64,000 bases of DNA from positions 8,339,598 to 8,403,597 of the forward strand of contig NW_024037070.1 of the NCBI RefSeq assembly GCF_015706575.1. Direction: 5' to 3'. Positions 22,501-33,493 of this stretch are shown here, piece after piece. How positions within the stretch are numbered: position 1 is the stretch's first letter; the number at the start of each line of letters is the position of its first letter. A program made the position numbers and the translations under genes. The notes beneath the pieces were generated by a model. It had not been told where the DNA came from. It ran no database searches and worked only from the letters and a program-made list of their open reading frames with translations. Source of the stretch: Patiria miniata (taxonomy: Eukaryota; Echinodermata; Asteroidea; Valvatida; Asterinidae).

Positions 22501-25500
22501 TAATATCCTATTAGTCGGAAATATATTATTATTGACACTTGAAGTTCAATTAATTTAGTTGGTTTTTTTTTTTTTTTTTTTTTTTTTTGGAAAAGTTGAA
22601 ACTTCGCTTCCGAGTCAGACTCGGATGGCATATGAAGATAGCATTATTGTGAGTCTTTCGTGATCCCGCATGTTTGGTGCCTATATCCTCCCCCCCCCCC
22701 CCATTTTTCACTTTATGTAAGTCTTTTCCCCCTGTTTTTTTGTTTGTTTGTTGGGGGGGTTACTGTGAATTGGTAATTATTTTGATGCACGGTGCCTCAA
22801 AAAAGAAATTTCGACCCACATGAGTGAATATGTGCCCCGCATGTAGGCCTAAGTTGGGGTTTCGTCTCCATTTTCGGGCCCCCTCAGCTTTTTTAAGCTC
22901 TGGCAGGAGATTCTACATGTCACTTGGTGGTCGGTCGGTTGGTCGGTCGGTCGAATGGTCTGTCTGTCTGTCCCTGAAACTTTACCAAAAGTTTGCATGG
23001 TGTTCCCTAATGTGTCATCGGCATCGCATTTTACGGCGTCGCGTTTTTAAGCTCGGACAGTTAGGATCAATTTGATCGATTTCATGAATTCTTGCAACAC
23101 GGCCAGACCTTAATTATGGATCCATCACTTGGAAATATGCTGATGATGCAAAACGATTCATGCAAACTTTCGTTATGGTGCTCCCTGAAATTTACAAACG
23201 AACGCTTTGATTGAACGTTCTTATACTCCGAGACGGAGGGGATTGGGGCCGGGGGCCTGACTGAGATTAGCAAGCGGTTCCCCAGCCCCCAACCCATATA
23301 CCCACAGGGAGTTCAGAGCGAGGGCAGACTGTCTCGCAATGAAGCACAGAATATTAACTCCATATATCACTGTGGCTGGGTTCATCCCTGGATTTGGCCT
23401 TCAGAAAATGCGGTTTGTGACATAACAGGATATTCGCTCATTTCTGAGTTTAACGAAGCCTTCATGACTGACAATATGCAGAATTGAAAAGCCCGGACGT
23501 TCGTGAATAAAATCTAAAGAAAACAATGTAATTAGTCACGCCGTGCGTTTTAATTGTTTTCCATTCATCTAAATTAAATTAGAGTCTTTTATTGGGCTGT
23601 ATTAGGTCTAGAATTACCAGTACGGGCTGCACACTCTTGAAATCGAAAGAGCATTTCTCTTTGAAATTGAAATTGTCTCTGGATTGGTAAATAAAGGAAT
23701 ATTTTTGCAACAAGACGATCTCAGAGCAGGCGCGGATCTGGGGGGGGGGGGGTCAAAAACCCTTTCAGCTCCGTCTTAAAAATATTTTCTTAGAAAATCA
23801 TTAAAATAATGCGAACCCCCCCCCCCCGCTCTGACACCCCAAAAAAATTATACAGCTAATAATGTCCGCCTGTGCACAAAATACGGACAGCTTATTTGTA
23901 CACTATTTTGTAACATAGTGTTAATAAACGTCGGATCTGAACATTGCCCCAATTGAAAGTATGGTAAGAACCCCCCCCCCCCCCTTTGATTTTCGGAGGC
24001 CAAGTGTCCATAGAAAACAACCTGCCATTTCAGAATTATTTTGCTGATGAACCCCCCCCCCCCGCAAAAATTCCTGGATCCGCCCGTGTAGAGTCTTACA
24101 TCAGGCTATATATAGAAAGAAATCCACACAATAGAAATATAGGTAATATAGATCCGTCATCCTATATTTCTATTGTGTGGATTTTTTTTTTGCTGTGGTC
24201 CTGATTGAACATTTCGAGTCATTTAATTGGGACTGGCTCGAGCTTTGGCTTATGAAATTAGAGTAATCCATCACGGTGTAATTTCTATACTTAATGTTTC
24301 TATGCGCAAGTGACACAATTGGGGCAAGTTTGGCCAATTCGAATGTGCTGTGCGGCAGTGTGCGCCTGCGCCACAGCGAACCCCCAAAGTTCATGGTCTC
24401 TAGGTTCCTCCTTGTCTGCGCAATGACTTAATGGCCGTTCATAATCAACCATGCGATCAGCCTCACTCGTTTTAATGGAATCTCCTGAATGTGTTTTTTT
24501 TTTGTTACCGAGTACAAAGAAGTCTGGCATGCAAAATGCCTGCATATTATAGTAAAAGCATTTGCATCATGGGCCTTCATGATCCCTTCAAATCAAAATA
24601 AAATTTAAATGTTAAAACAGACGACTGTAAAACGATAAAGAATATCTTTCTATAAGGACGACAGGTGGATTGAAAACAAACCTTTTCATGAAATTTCCGA
24701 ACGCCTCTGAGGGATTTTTTGGACCAAACATTAATCAGAGAATGTTGGTCTACCTTTGTAGACAAGAACATCCTCCAAGGGTTTGTGGGGACGCCCACAA
24801 GAGGGACACACACACGAGTGCGTCAAAGTTCTTCGAAGAACCCTATAGCTTCACAAAATTAAAAACATTTGGCATTTTGTAGTAAGTTGCTAATGCTAAC
24901 AAACTAAAACAGATCAGAAACTTGATCAAGCCTAATTATTGTCTGGCAGGCTGGGTGAAAAAATCTTAGAGATTATATGACCCTCGGTAGACTTTCCAAT
25001 TCATATGTACAAATCGGGGGTGATGAGGAGCATATTCTGCAACCTTCTTCAAGAAAATTTCTGTGCCTAGGAAAGTGCCCCCCCCAAAAAAAAAAAATAA
25101 AATAAAATAAAAGTTTTCGGTATAATGGTCCGTTTTTGGAGGTAACCGACGCTGATGTATTTGGGCATGGGCGTCGCCAGGATTTTTCTGGAGGGGGACA
25201 AAGCACATCATTTACCAAAATCGTGTCACTTCATCTAGAATATTCACAATTTATTATTTTTTCCATGGTGGGCGGGGTCATTTGCCCACCCCACCCCCAT
25301 TGACACCCCCGCGGACGCCCATGTTGTTAAATGTGCATTAAAGTAAAAGCAATATGATTTCATACCTCTTCTTTTTTCCCTTCTTTTTTCCCTCCTTTTT
25401 TTTGGAGTGGGGGGGGGGGTGCTTTTCCAGGGGCAAGTGTCCCCTGCCCCCCCCCCTTGCGACGCCCATGTATATGGGTTGTGTACAACACCATAGAACT

Positions 25501-28500
25501 TTAAGTATTAAAAAACTTTAAATATTACAAATTTGGTTCCTGCATCACCCCTTTATAAACCGGTCAATGTATATTTCTTTTCTCAACTATTCTGTAAACG
25601 AGTTTTGATGATTTGAAGTGAAGATGACAAATACAGAAAGTAAGTTTTCGGTCCCATCGTTTAAATAAAAAAAATCTAATAATTATTGTTATTAATGTAT
25701 CAAAGGACCATCGCACTGGTGTGAGAAGTTTCCCGCTGCCAAAGGCAACCGCCAGTCTCCCATCGACATCGTGACGAAAGACGCCAAGATAGACGCGTCT
25801 CTAGGCCCACTGAACATCGACTACACGTCGGCTGAATGTACAGAGCTCTTCAACAACGGATTCACGTTCCAAGTGAATGTTGCCTCCAGCGGCACCAGTA
25901 AGGGAGCTTCGTGTGTCTTATTAGCGGCATGAAAAGAGACTAATGGGATATTACAGAATTTGGTAGAGCTCAGAATATCTGGCTTTAACCAGGACTCGAA
26001 CCCGAAGCCTCAAGATTGCCACTCCAGCCTCTGACCCAAACTTTTCACTCTCCAGAATGGACTGAGTGTCTCCAACATTTCACTTTAATACAACTTTTCA
26101 AGAATCTAGGGCAACTCATTTTCGTGCAGCATTGGTGGTCACTAAGAATAGTAAGATTACTTTCTACCTAAAAAAGTCAACGATGGTTCGAATCCTGCAT
26201 AAATTATTGTCTTTTAATGACATGCATGAACGTGCATCATTTCCAGATTTATGACTGACACCGAGTTACAAAGAAATCTGCTGTTAAAAGTTTATTCAAC
26301 ATGTACAGCTGACATAGACAGACACTAAAACAGTGCTGTGTCAGATTGACCCGGAATCAGAATCCAAATTTGCTCGGTCCTTTTCCGGTCAAAAATGACC
26401 TCTTTTGGGGTCAAACTGAGTCAGGTCAATTTCTAGGTCAATTTGGCTCAGAAAAGCGTCATTGTTCAGTGTTGACTCAGAAAAGGACTGAGCAAATTTG
26501 GATTCTGCATGATCTCGGGTCAATCTGACGTTGGAGTTTTTGGTGTAACTTTTGTCTTTTGATTGACTTTCAGATTTAAGCGGAGGACCGCTTTCCAACA
26601 ACCATAAGCTTGCCCAATTCCATTGCCATTGGGGCAGCAAGGACGGCCTGGGATCTGAACACACCGTGGATGGCAAACCATACGATGCAGAGGTAGTTAT
26701 CTATCCTGTTTTGACCCAGTTTGTAAAAGACCAATCCGGGCACGCTATCAATTCTATCACGAAGGCCCCCTTCAATGGCGAAAGCATTGTGCTAGCTATA
26801 GTTCAGATAATCCGTCACAGTGCAGTTACTTGTACAATAGCGTGCACAATGGTTTCTCCATTGAAGGGGGCCGGCCCGGCTTGATTGTATCACGTGCCCG
26901 GATTCGTCTATTGAAGTTAAGCATTGAAATGACTTGCTCAGCAAAACAGGCAACCAACCAAAATCGGATGTAGTGTGTATTACTTGATACTTTTCCCGGC
27001 TAATTTTCGCTCAACACATTTATCTGCTTATTTTCGGTCTATATACAAGCTAAATGAAATTGTTTCACGATGACTGTAATGCGGTTCCCTGATTGGAATA
27101 TTAAATAAGCTTTCCAGTTTGGTTTCCGACATGTTCTACTCATACCTACTTGCCAAAAAACAATCCTACTTATGATCCTAAATAAATCTGTTGTTTACCA
27201 ATTGAATTAAAACCAAAATTTCAGATCATGTAAACAATGCATGACAAATTTTATGGAGCGAGTTTCATCAGCTTTGTGCAAGAGGGTGAGATTTAAACGT
27301 CATCCGAACAAAAAAAATACTCACCTTCAGAATGTCGATACAGCGCTGGAGGCGGTGGCGGAAGGCGCCTGCTGCGACTGGAAGCTTCTGAAGGAATGCA
27401 GGATCACCCCTGATGTCATTGCACACCTCCTCGGTCATGTGTTCGATCGAGGAGGTGTGCAATGACATCAGGGGTGATCCTGCATTCCTTCCGAAGCTTT
27501 CGGCAGCAGCACGCGCCTTCCGCCACCGTCTCCAGCGCTGAATCGACATTATAGAGAACCAAGTCAAAAATGGTAGATTCTGAAAGTTAGTATTTTTTTG
27601 TATGGCGTTTAAATCTCACCCTCTTGCACAAAGCTGATATAAAAGTCGCCCCATAAATTTTGCCATGCTTTGTTTACATGATCTGAAATGTTGGTTTAAT
27701 TCCATTGGTAAACAACAGAGCTATTTAAGTTAGGATCAAAACTATAGGACGTGTTGTTTTACACGTAGGTATATTATGAATTTATCAATTATAATAATCA
27801 AGTGATCGATCAAGTGATCAATATAATAAATCGTTTGTCAATATTATCAAATATTTCATTTTCCCCACCATTCTAGCTCCATCTGGTCCATTGGAACACT
27901 GATCTCTTCCAAGCCGTGGGAGACGCCCTGTCACATGACAAGGGCCTAGCCGTTCTGACGGCATTCATCAAGGTCGGCAAGGAGAATCCTGCCTGGGGAC
28001 AACTGGTGGCGCTCTTGAGCAAAGTCAAGTGTAAAGTAAGCGAGAAGGCCAAGGCCGTATCTCACGATGACTGAATCATTTTGGCTACGACCGGCAATAA
28101 CGCACCAGTGGGAAGTGGCTGTATCCGCTAGGCAATGGCTTCCGTATGGTGCGCGTGTTACATACAGCTCAGCCGTAGCCAAAGATCAGACAGGGCCCGA
28201 CATTCCAGAATCCGTTTACATTATTAACATTATTAACTTTACATAAATTATGATCTTAAAGTTTACTTCTTTGTCAGCACGATAACGCTCCTGATGAGTA
28301 TTTGTAATGTGATTGCATTTTTTTCTCGATAGTATTAATCTCTAAGCAATGCTTTCAAGGAAATAACATGGTCACTTTGCCTGACAAAAAAAGTTTGACC
28401 AAACAGGAAAACGGTTTCTCCTTACTTTGAGGCACACTTTAACGTTTTTTTGGGGGGGAGGGGGATATGTGCGAAACAATTGTCAAAATTAAATTTCAAA

Positions 28501-29432
28501 ATCTGTTCGCACTGATGAGAAAAAAATATGGGAGTTATCATTAGAATTAGGTGCAAATCAATAATTGGAGGTTTTATATTTTTACAATCAATCAAAAATC
28601 ATGTCTCTGTTTTGCAACTTTAGGATGATAAATGCGCAGTGGAAAAGGGATTTGATCCGTCTGTTTTACTTCCTGGTAAGTTTAATGTTTTTTAATCATT
28701 GGATTTGGAAATATTACAAGTGTAAACTTTTGCAACAAAGTACTTCTACCTGATCAATATATTCCCAATTGCCTGATTGGCTCTGTGATATCTCCACTTT
28801 GCCATTGAAATCGTATGCAGAAGCCAGCTTTCCACGTGCATCAAATAAATCTATTGCAAATGTCCTATTTCAGAGAATAAGAAAGATTACTGGACCTACG
28901 AAGGATCCTTGACGACACCGCCGTGCTACGAGAGTGCACGGTTCATCATTTATCGGGAACCCGTCGAGATATCTGCACAACAGGTAATGGAATAAACTCC
29001 AGTTTATTTAGACGGTTTTTTTTTCGTACACGAATTCGTGTAATCTTAAAAGAACTCCAGACCTTTGGCCATTGCTGCAGAACATTTAGAATTATATAAC
29101 ACTTCTTGTGTTCTTATATCTTGATAAATACATGTACTAGTTTTCCTCAGAAAAAAAGGATAAAATTTATGTTTGAACCAAAAATTTGTCTTAAGTTTAG
29201 TATTTTTCTCTCATGCTCATTACATAAATTTTAATTTTGAAACAAACTCTAGAATTGTAAAAGAAAAAAATGTTTTCCTCATTCCACTCTTTAGATCAAG
29301 ACACTGCGAGATCTGCGGTCTCACAAGCAAGGATGCTGTGCCGATACCGGCTGCCCGGAACATCTTGGTGACAACTACCGTCCGACTATGCCGCTCAATG
29401 GCCGCGTAGTCACAGCATCCTTCCAAGCATAA
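19560..29432 (+). CDS. Alpha carbonic anhydrase, cytosolic type (complete, 7 exons)
   Basis: Zinc enzyme that interconverts CO2 and bicarbonate. Exons read as 19560-19590, 25706-25897, 26574-26692, 27877-28035, 28624-28675, 28874-28983, 29295-29432, giving 801 nt and 266 residues, near the 260 of human CA2. It opens [15 protein letters not shown] with no signal peptide, hence cytosolic. Zinc ligands: His91 and His93 (QFHCHWG) and His116 (ELHLVHWNT). Gatekeeper Thr198 is in SLTTPPC, and the Glu of GSEHTVD is kept. The proton-shuttle position (His64 of CA2) is Phe63 here (NNGFTF), which should lower the catalytic rate. The middle residue of the HxH motif is Cys92, and Cys202 follows TTPP. The C-terminal part carries Cys235, Cys236 and Cys241 ([10 protein letters not shown]), unusual for the family, before [17 protein letters not shown]. 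The acceptor of exon 2 has a weak pyrimidine tract. In echinoderms such enzymes serve pH control and biomineralisation; that role is inference here. Confidence 0.94.
22928..22972. repeat. GGTC/GTCT tetranucleotide microsatellite
   Basis: A run of GGTCGGTCGGTTGGTCGGTC grading into GTCTGTCTGTC. Simple repeat in carbonic anhydrase intron 1. Confidence 0.7.
24120..24184. repeat. Perfect 24-bp-arm hairpin
   Basis: AAATCCACACAATAGAAATA plus TAGG (24120-24143) is repeated exactly as its reverse complement at 24161-24184, with a 17-bp loop. It lies in carbonic anhydrase intron 1 and could be a small MITE remnant. Confidence 0.8.
26729..26911 (-). mobile_element. Hairpin MITE, family C copy 1 (carbonic anhydrase intron 3)
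   Basis: Terminal GACCAATCCGGGCACG is mirrored by CGTGCCCGGATTCGTC, with internal mirrored CCCCCTTCAATGG and CCATTGAAGGGGG. The reverse complement of this 183-bp stretch aligns with 53221-53407. It starts 37 bp past the donor of exon 3. Confidence 0.7.
27142..27772. mobile_element. Large foldback element, ~300-bp arms (carbonic anhydrase intron 3)
   Basis: Left arm 27142-27433 and right arm about 27449-27772 are reverse complements of each other along nearly their whole length. Shared blocks include CAGCTTTGTGCAAGAGGGTG, GGATCACCCCTGATGTCATT and GTCATTGCACACCTCCTC. The arms meet across a centre of about 16 bp near 27441, and one arm has small insertions. Outer ends match as ATACCTAC/GTAGGTAT. 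Open frames in the arms ([15 protein letters not shown]) are not recognised and are probably by-products. Confidence 0.8.
28078..28184. mobile_element. Small inverted-repeat element after carbonic anhydrase exon 4
   Basis: TTTTGGCTACGACCGGCAAT at the left and CAGCCGTAGCCAAAG at the right are inverted ends. The left end is shared with DHHC intron 2 at about 2094-2120 (TTTGGCCACGGCCGGCAATA). The element begins about 43 bp past the exon 4 donor. Confidence 0.5.
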
Positions 29433-32400
29433 TGTTCTCGATAGCAAACACAGTAATATGAAGTGACATATCGATTCATGCATAAGAAAAACAGGAGCAT
29501 GCAAATGTGTAAGTTTAAAGGCATATAGGATCATTTGCTTTGTTTGTTTGTTTCCTATTAATTACACCAATCAAAATCCAAAGACGAAAGTTCAAAACCT
29601 AACCAGCTGAAGTTTCAGCTCAGTGGATATTACACTTTTCGAGAAAACAGTGAAAAACCATGCACAACCTTTTGATCACGAAACATCATATTTCGTCATT
29701 AGCGCCCCCTATTTCCAACATTCAGTCAATTGACTGATTGTTGGAAATCACCTACATGTACATGTCTATATTTATTCTAAATGACAGCAAGCCGGACAGA
29801 ATAATTTCACGGGGTGTTCATGTTGTACCAGTACGAGCCTCAATATGAGGACACTTTTGTGAAATTTTTTTTTGGTAGGTTACTTTTATATAAATGCAAA
29901 TGATCCTATATGCCTTTAAATCTCATACATGAGGTAAATTTAGTTATTTGTGACGTAATGGATAAGGTTGCTATGCACTCTGGTTGGTAGTAAAACCCTT
30001 GACAATGACGTGTTCTGCAGACTAACAACTGTGAAATCAGCCCATTTTTGGGTGTAATTTAGGAAAATTTAACCTTTTTTACATCCGACATTGTCACTTT
30101 GACTTTGTGTTAAATGATTCAAAGGTATTGCATGAGATTGGAATAACAACAAACAAGGAATGAATTTAAATTAATAGAATTATAAATTTTGGGTTAGGAA
30201 AGCTGTTACTTTAAAAAATAAAAACAAATTGGGATTGATAACGCGGAACTTATATTTTTGTGTGATTGTGTTTTTCCCCAAAAGATGGGGTTCTCCTATA
30301 AGATTGCAGTGGCATTTCGTCTATGCACACATTAAATTAATTAAATATAAATTTAAAAACTATGGTGTTATTTAAACTGCACCATCTAATATGTCATTAT
30401 CAATGGGAAATTGTATTTTTAGGTTTTCGGTAGATTACAATAAGTAAGGGCCTATTTCGTTTGCGTAAAGATGTTTTTAATACAATTCGGTTCATTATAT
30501 GGTGCTTATAACTTTCCATTTTTGTTTCTTATTCAGTATTATGATATATTATTTTGGATACAATAGCAATGGGTTTGCAGCTGTGTACTTTAATTTGCGG
30601 GGGTCATAAAAAAACACTTGAAAATTGTGTCTTATTATATTAGGCTTGTCTATGCATAAATGCAATCAAGTTACATCCAGTTTTAGAATACGGAATTTCG
30701 CTTGTCGCTAACTAATCATTCCCTCCTGACAGTTATGCAAGATATAAAGACAAACCTATTTTTGTTTAATAACATTTCATGTAATATCATAGAAATATCC
30801 AATTAAATATCATGCAGAATTTATAAAGGTAACTTATAAAGATATAGTCATGAAATGACATTTGGTAATAAATATTTTTCTACAAAATCTATATCAGAAA
30901 AATATAAAATGCATATATTTCAGTTTTTGACTTATTTTGGCAGCTGTATTCTTAGATAGCTATGAACTGTTTACAGGCAGCAAGAGCGATGTAAATGTTT
31001 GGTGTCTTTATGTTCTTATATAATAGCAGAATGAAGAGGAATCTCAAGCTCAAATCATGAATTGATAATACTAAATTTGCTTGATAATTAATTTGCGGTA
31101 GATGTAGCATTCATTGAAGAAACGAAAATAAAAGTTCCAAAGCAAAAAGGATCCTGTGTTTGTGAAGGTAATTAAAACGTCTTAGAAGTTGAAGATGTCT
31201 CGCACACGCGCAAAACTTTCTTGCATACGGTTGACATTTTTGCAAGATGGATTTTGGGTCGGGTGGTTTGGCTGGTTAGCCTGCATGCCCTGCACATGTC
31301 CAATGTATCATTTCTGGGAATAATGTCATGTAATATTGCAAATCTTGGTTCTTTGGTCTTTGTGTGCAGTGGCGTAACCTGTGTCAAATTGGGGGGGGGG
31401 GATGCTTAGGGGCCTCAGTGGGTTTTTAGGAAGATGTTTGCTTTCCCTAAAATCTGAGTGCGGCCAGGGCGGGGACTGGAGGCGTGTCCTCCCGTTTATA
31501 AGACACTACCGCCCTGGGGACGAGCGAAGACCAACATGACAGATGTACGTAGTCGCGAGGTGGCGCACTTCAGGTACTACCTTTACGTACGCCTCTTTCT
31601 GGGTTTGTATGGAAACTAGGTGGAAATTTTAATGACCTCAACAGTACAGAGACCCATAAAATAACCAATAAACTGTCTACGGGGACACTTTGATCTAGGC
31701 ATATCTGCATTTAATAGTCTATTCATGGTCTATTGGGCACAGACCGTGTAGACACAGTGGGTAGCGACACGGATTGCACTTTTCTCCTGGCAAATGATTA
31801 CATTTAAGTAAGACATTTTCTTGGGGATCTTTGTGCATGTGTTCAGCTTATTATACAAACAACATTTTCTCGCACGTTTATAGTATTAAATATTAACAGA
31901 CACAGATCAATAAAATCCACACAATGGATCAATCATTTATTTTCGCCCCGACCACAGGTGCGACGTATAGCTAGTCTGCGCTTTAGAAGTACCTGTTGGC
32001 AAAGTTGAATACGTAGACTCGTTGATTCTCAGCAGGTGGGAACCAATCAATTATATTGAGTGCACCTGATGTTTTCACAAATCAGTCTTTAAAAATTATA
32101 TTTTGTTGTATCTATGAGACTTTCATACTTTAAATGAATGAAATTTGAAAGGGAAATGCGTTAATAGTGCCTTGTACATTTTGAACTTATTCGCGACAGA
32201 GTTCGAATTTAACAGTCCCCTTCAGAAATCCCCCATATAAAATTGGTATCGCCCGAGCTTATGCAAATCAATGTCGTCTCATAGGTGATGTTGTACACAC
32301 AATCTGGTCAAAATGGCTGCCGTTTCCTCTTTTAACGTAAAACTTACCAAAACAAAATAACTTCGTAATGCCGTATGAAATGACATTTATCGAGCACAGT

Positions 32401-32492
32401 TGCAGAGAGTAGAACTTGTCAATGTAGAGGAGACTCTAAGCTAGTCGGAGAGTCGTGAAGTCTTTTGTCTTAGGTGTATTTTGGGCCTCTAA
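29433..32492. other. Intergenic region between carbonic anhydrase and dynein
   Basis: About 3 kb, with carbonic anhydrase 3' sequence at the left and the dynein promoter at the right. It contains a TTAA-flanked MITE (29519-29915) and a G11 run (31391-31401) preceded by GCAGTGGCGTAACC. A small CCAGGGCGG/CCGCCCTGG hairpin lies near 31464-31517. Possible carbonic anhydrase poly(A) signals AATAAA lie at 30217-30222 and 30867-30872, far from the stop. A TATAAAA at 32236-32242 is a weak dynein promoter candidate, 250 bp before the ATG. Confidence 0.5.
29519..29915. mobile_element. TTAA-flanked MITE, family B (397 bp)
   Basis: Flanked by TTAA at 29515-29518 and 29916-29919. The inverted ends are an exact 20-bp match, AGGCATATAGGATCATTTGC and its reverse complement. 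It has the TTAA target but different ends from family A. It begins 87 bp after the carbonic anhydrase stop codon, so it probably lies in the 3' UTR or just beyond. Confidence 0.82.
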
Positions 32493-33457
32493 ATGGCCGA
32501 TGTTGAAGCGGGGAAGACCGCGGCCAACGGGCCGACTGCCGGGCCGCCGGGACATCACCGCGTGAAGGCGACAGCCAAGCGGAATCCTGGCAGCGCCGAC
32601 CCGAAGAATAAATCTCGTCTGGCGGCGTTGGCACCGGGGGAAAATCTCAAGGAAAGACAGGTTTGTAGTCTTGAGAAAGAAGTTATTTAACTAATAACGA
32701 ACTGCCAAAACGCTTTTATGGAACTTTTTGTATTATTAATTATGCCTGTCTGGTTTGCTTTTTTTGGGGTGTTTTTTATATATATATTTTTTTATTAGAA
32801 ATTATACTTTTTAGAGGATGTTTGGCTTCAATATTCAGTTAACATAGGGCCTGTATATATTGTACTAGATATTAAAACTTGTTACATTAAACAGAAATTT
32901 TACGTGGAGGTTTTTTAAATTGTTGGCATTGAAAGATAATTATGTTATTCTTGACTGTCTGTGTCATTGTTGCATGTACTTGGTACTTGGTACTTGGTGG
33001 TTATCCTCTTCAGAACTCCTCAAGGAAGTATAACTAAGAGGCTTGGAGAGTGGCATAATTAACTAAAATAATGAATGTTGCAGTGAGTAGTATTTGGTAA
33101 AATTTGTGTTATTCTGCATTGTCTTCAGATATTTTCTCCTCTTTTGTAAAATTATTGCACAAGAAAACACCAAACTCCAAAGATAAGGCAAAATAAAAAA
33201 AAAACATGTTTAGCGTCCTGCCTCTTTGACAAAAAGGAAGGAGGAGGCCCTTTTTTTTTTTTTTTTTCTTTTCAAAATGGCCGCCCGACACATTTTTCAA
33301 GGCAACGCGGCCGGGCTATTTTTCAAGATGGTTACCAGCTTTTTTCAAAATGGCCGCCACTTGGACTCATTGACTATTTCCACAGCTTTATACACGGTAT
33401 AAAAGTCTAAAAATACGATTTCTTTCGTCAGAGATCGTTAAAATTTATCAATTTTTG

Positions 33458-33493
<36 letters not shown>

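Larger units (their letters stand above)
19591..25705. other. Carbonic anhydrase intron 1 (6.1 kb), rich in homopolymer runs
   Basis: No coding exon recognised. It contains C- or G-runs of 10 or more at about 21880-21890, 21912-21922, 22690-22702, 23740-23752, 23816-23827, 23971-23984, 24052-24063, 25409-25419 and 25447-25456. There is also a T-run of roughly 28 bases (22562-22589), a GGTC/CGGT tetranucleotide repeat (about 22928-22972) and a small perfect hairpin (24120-24184). A 158-codon open frame at 20252-20728 matches nothing recognised. Confidence 0.55.
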
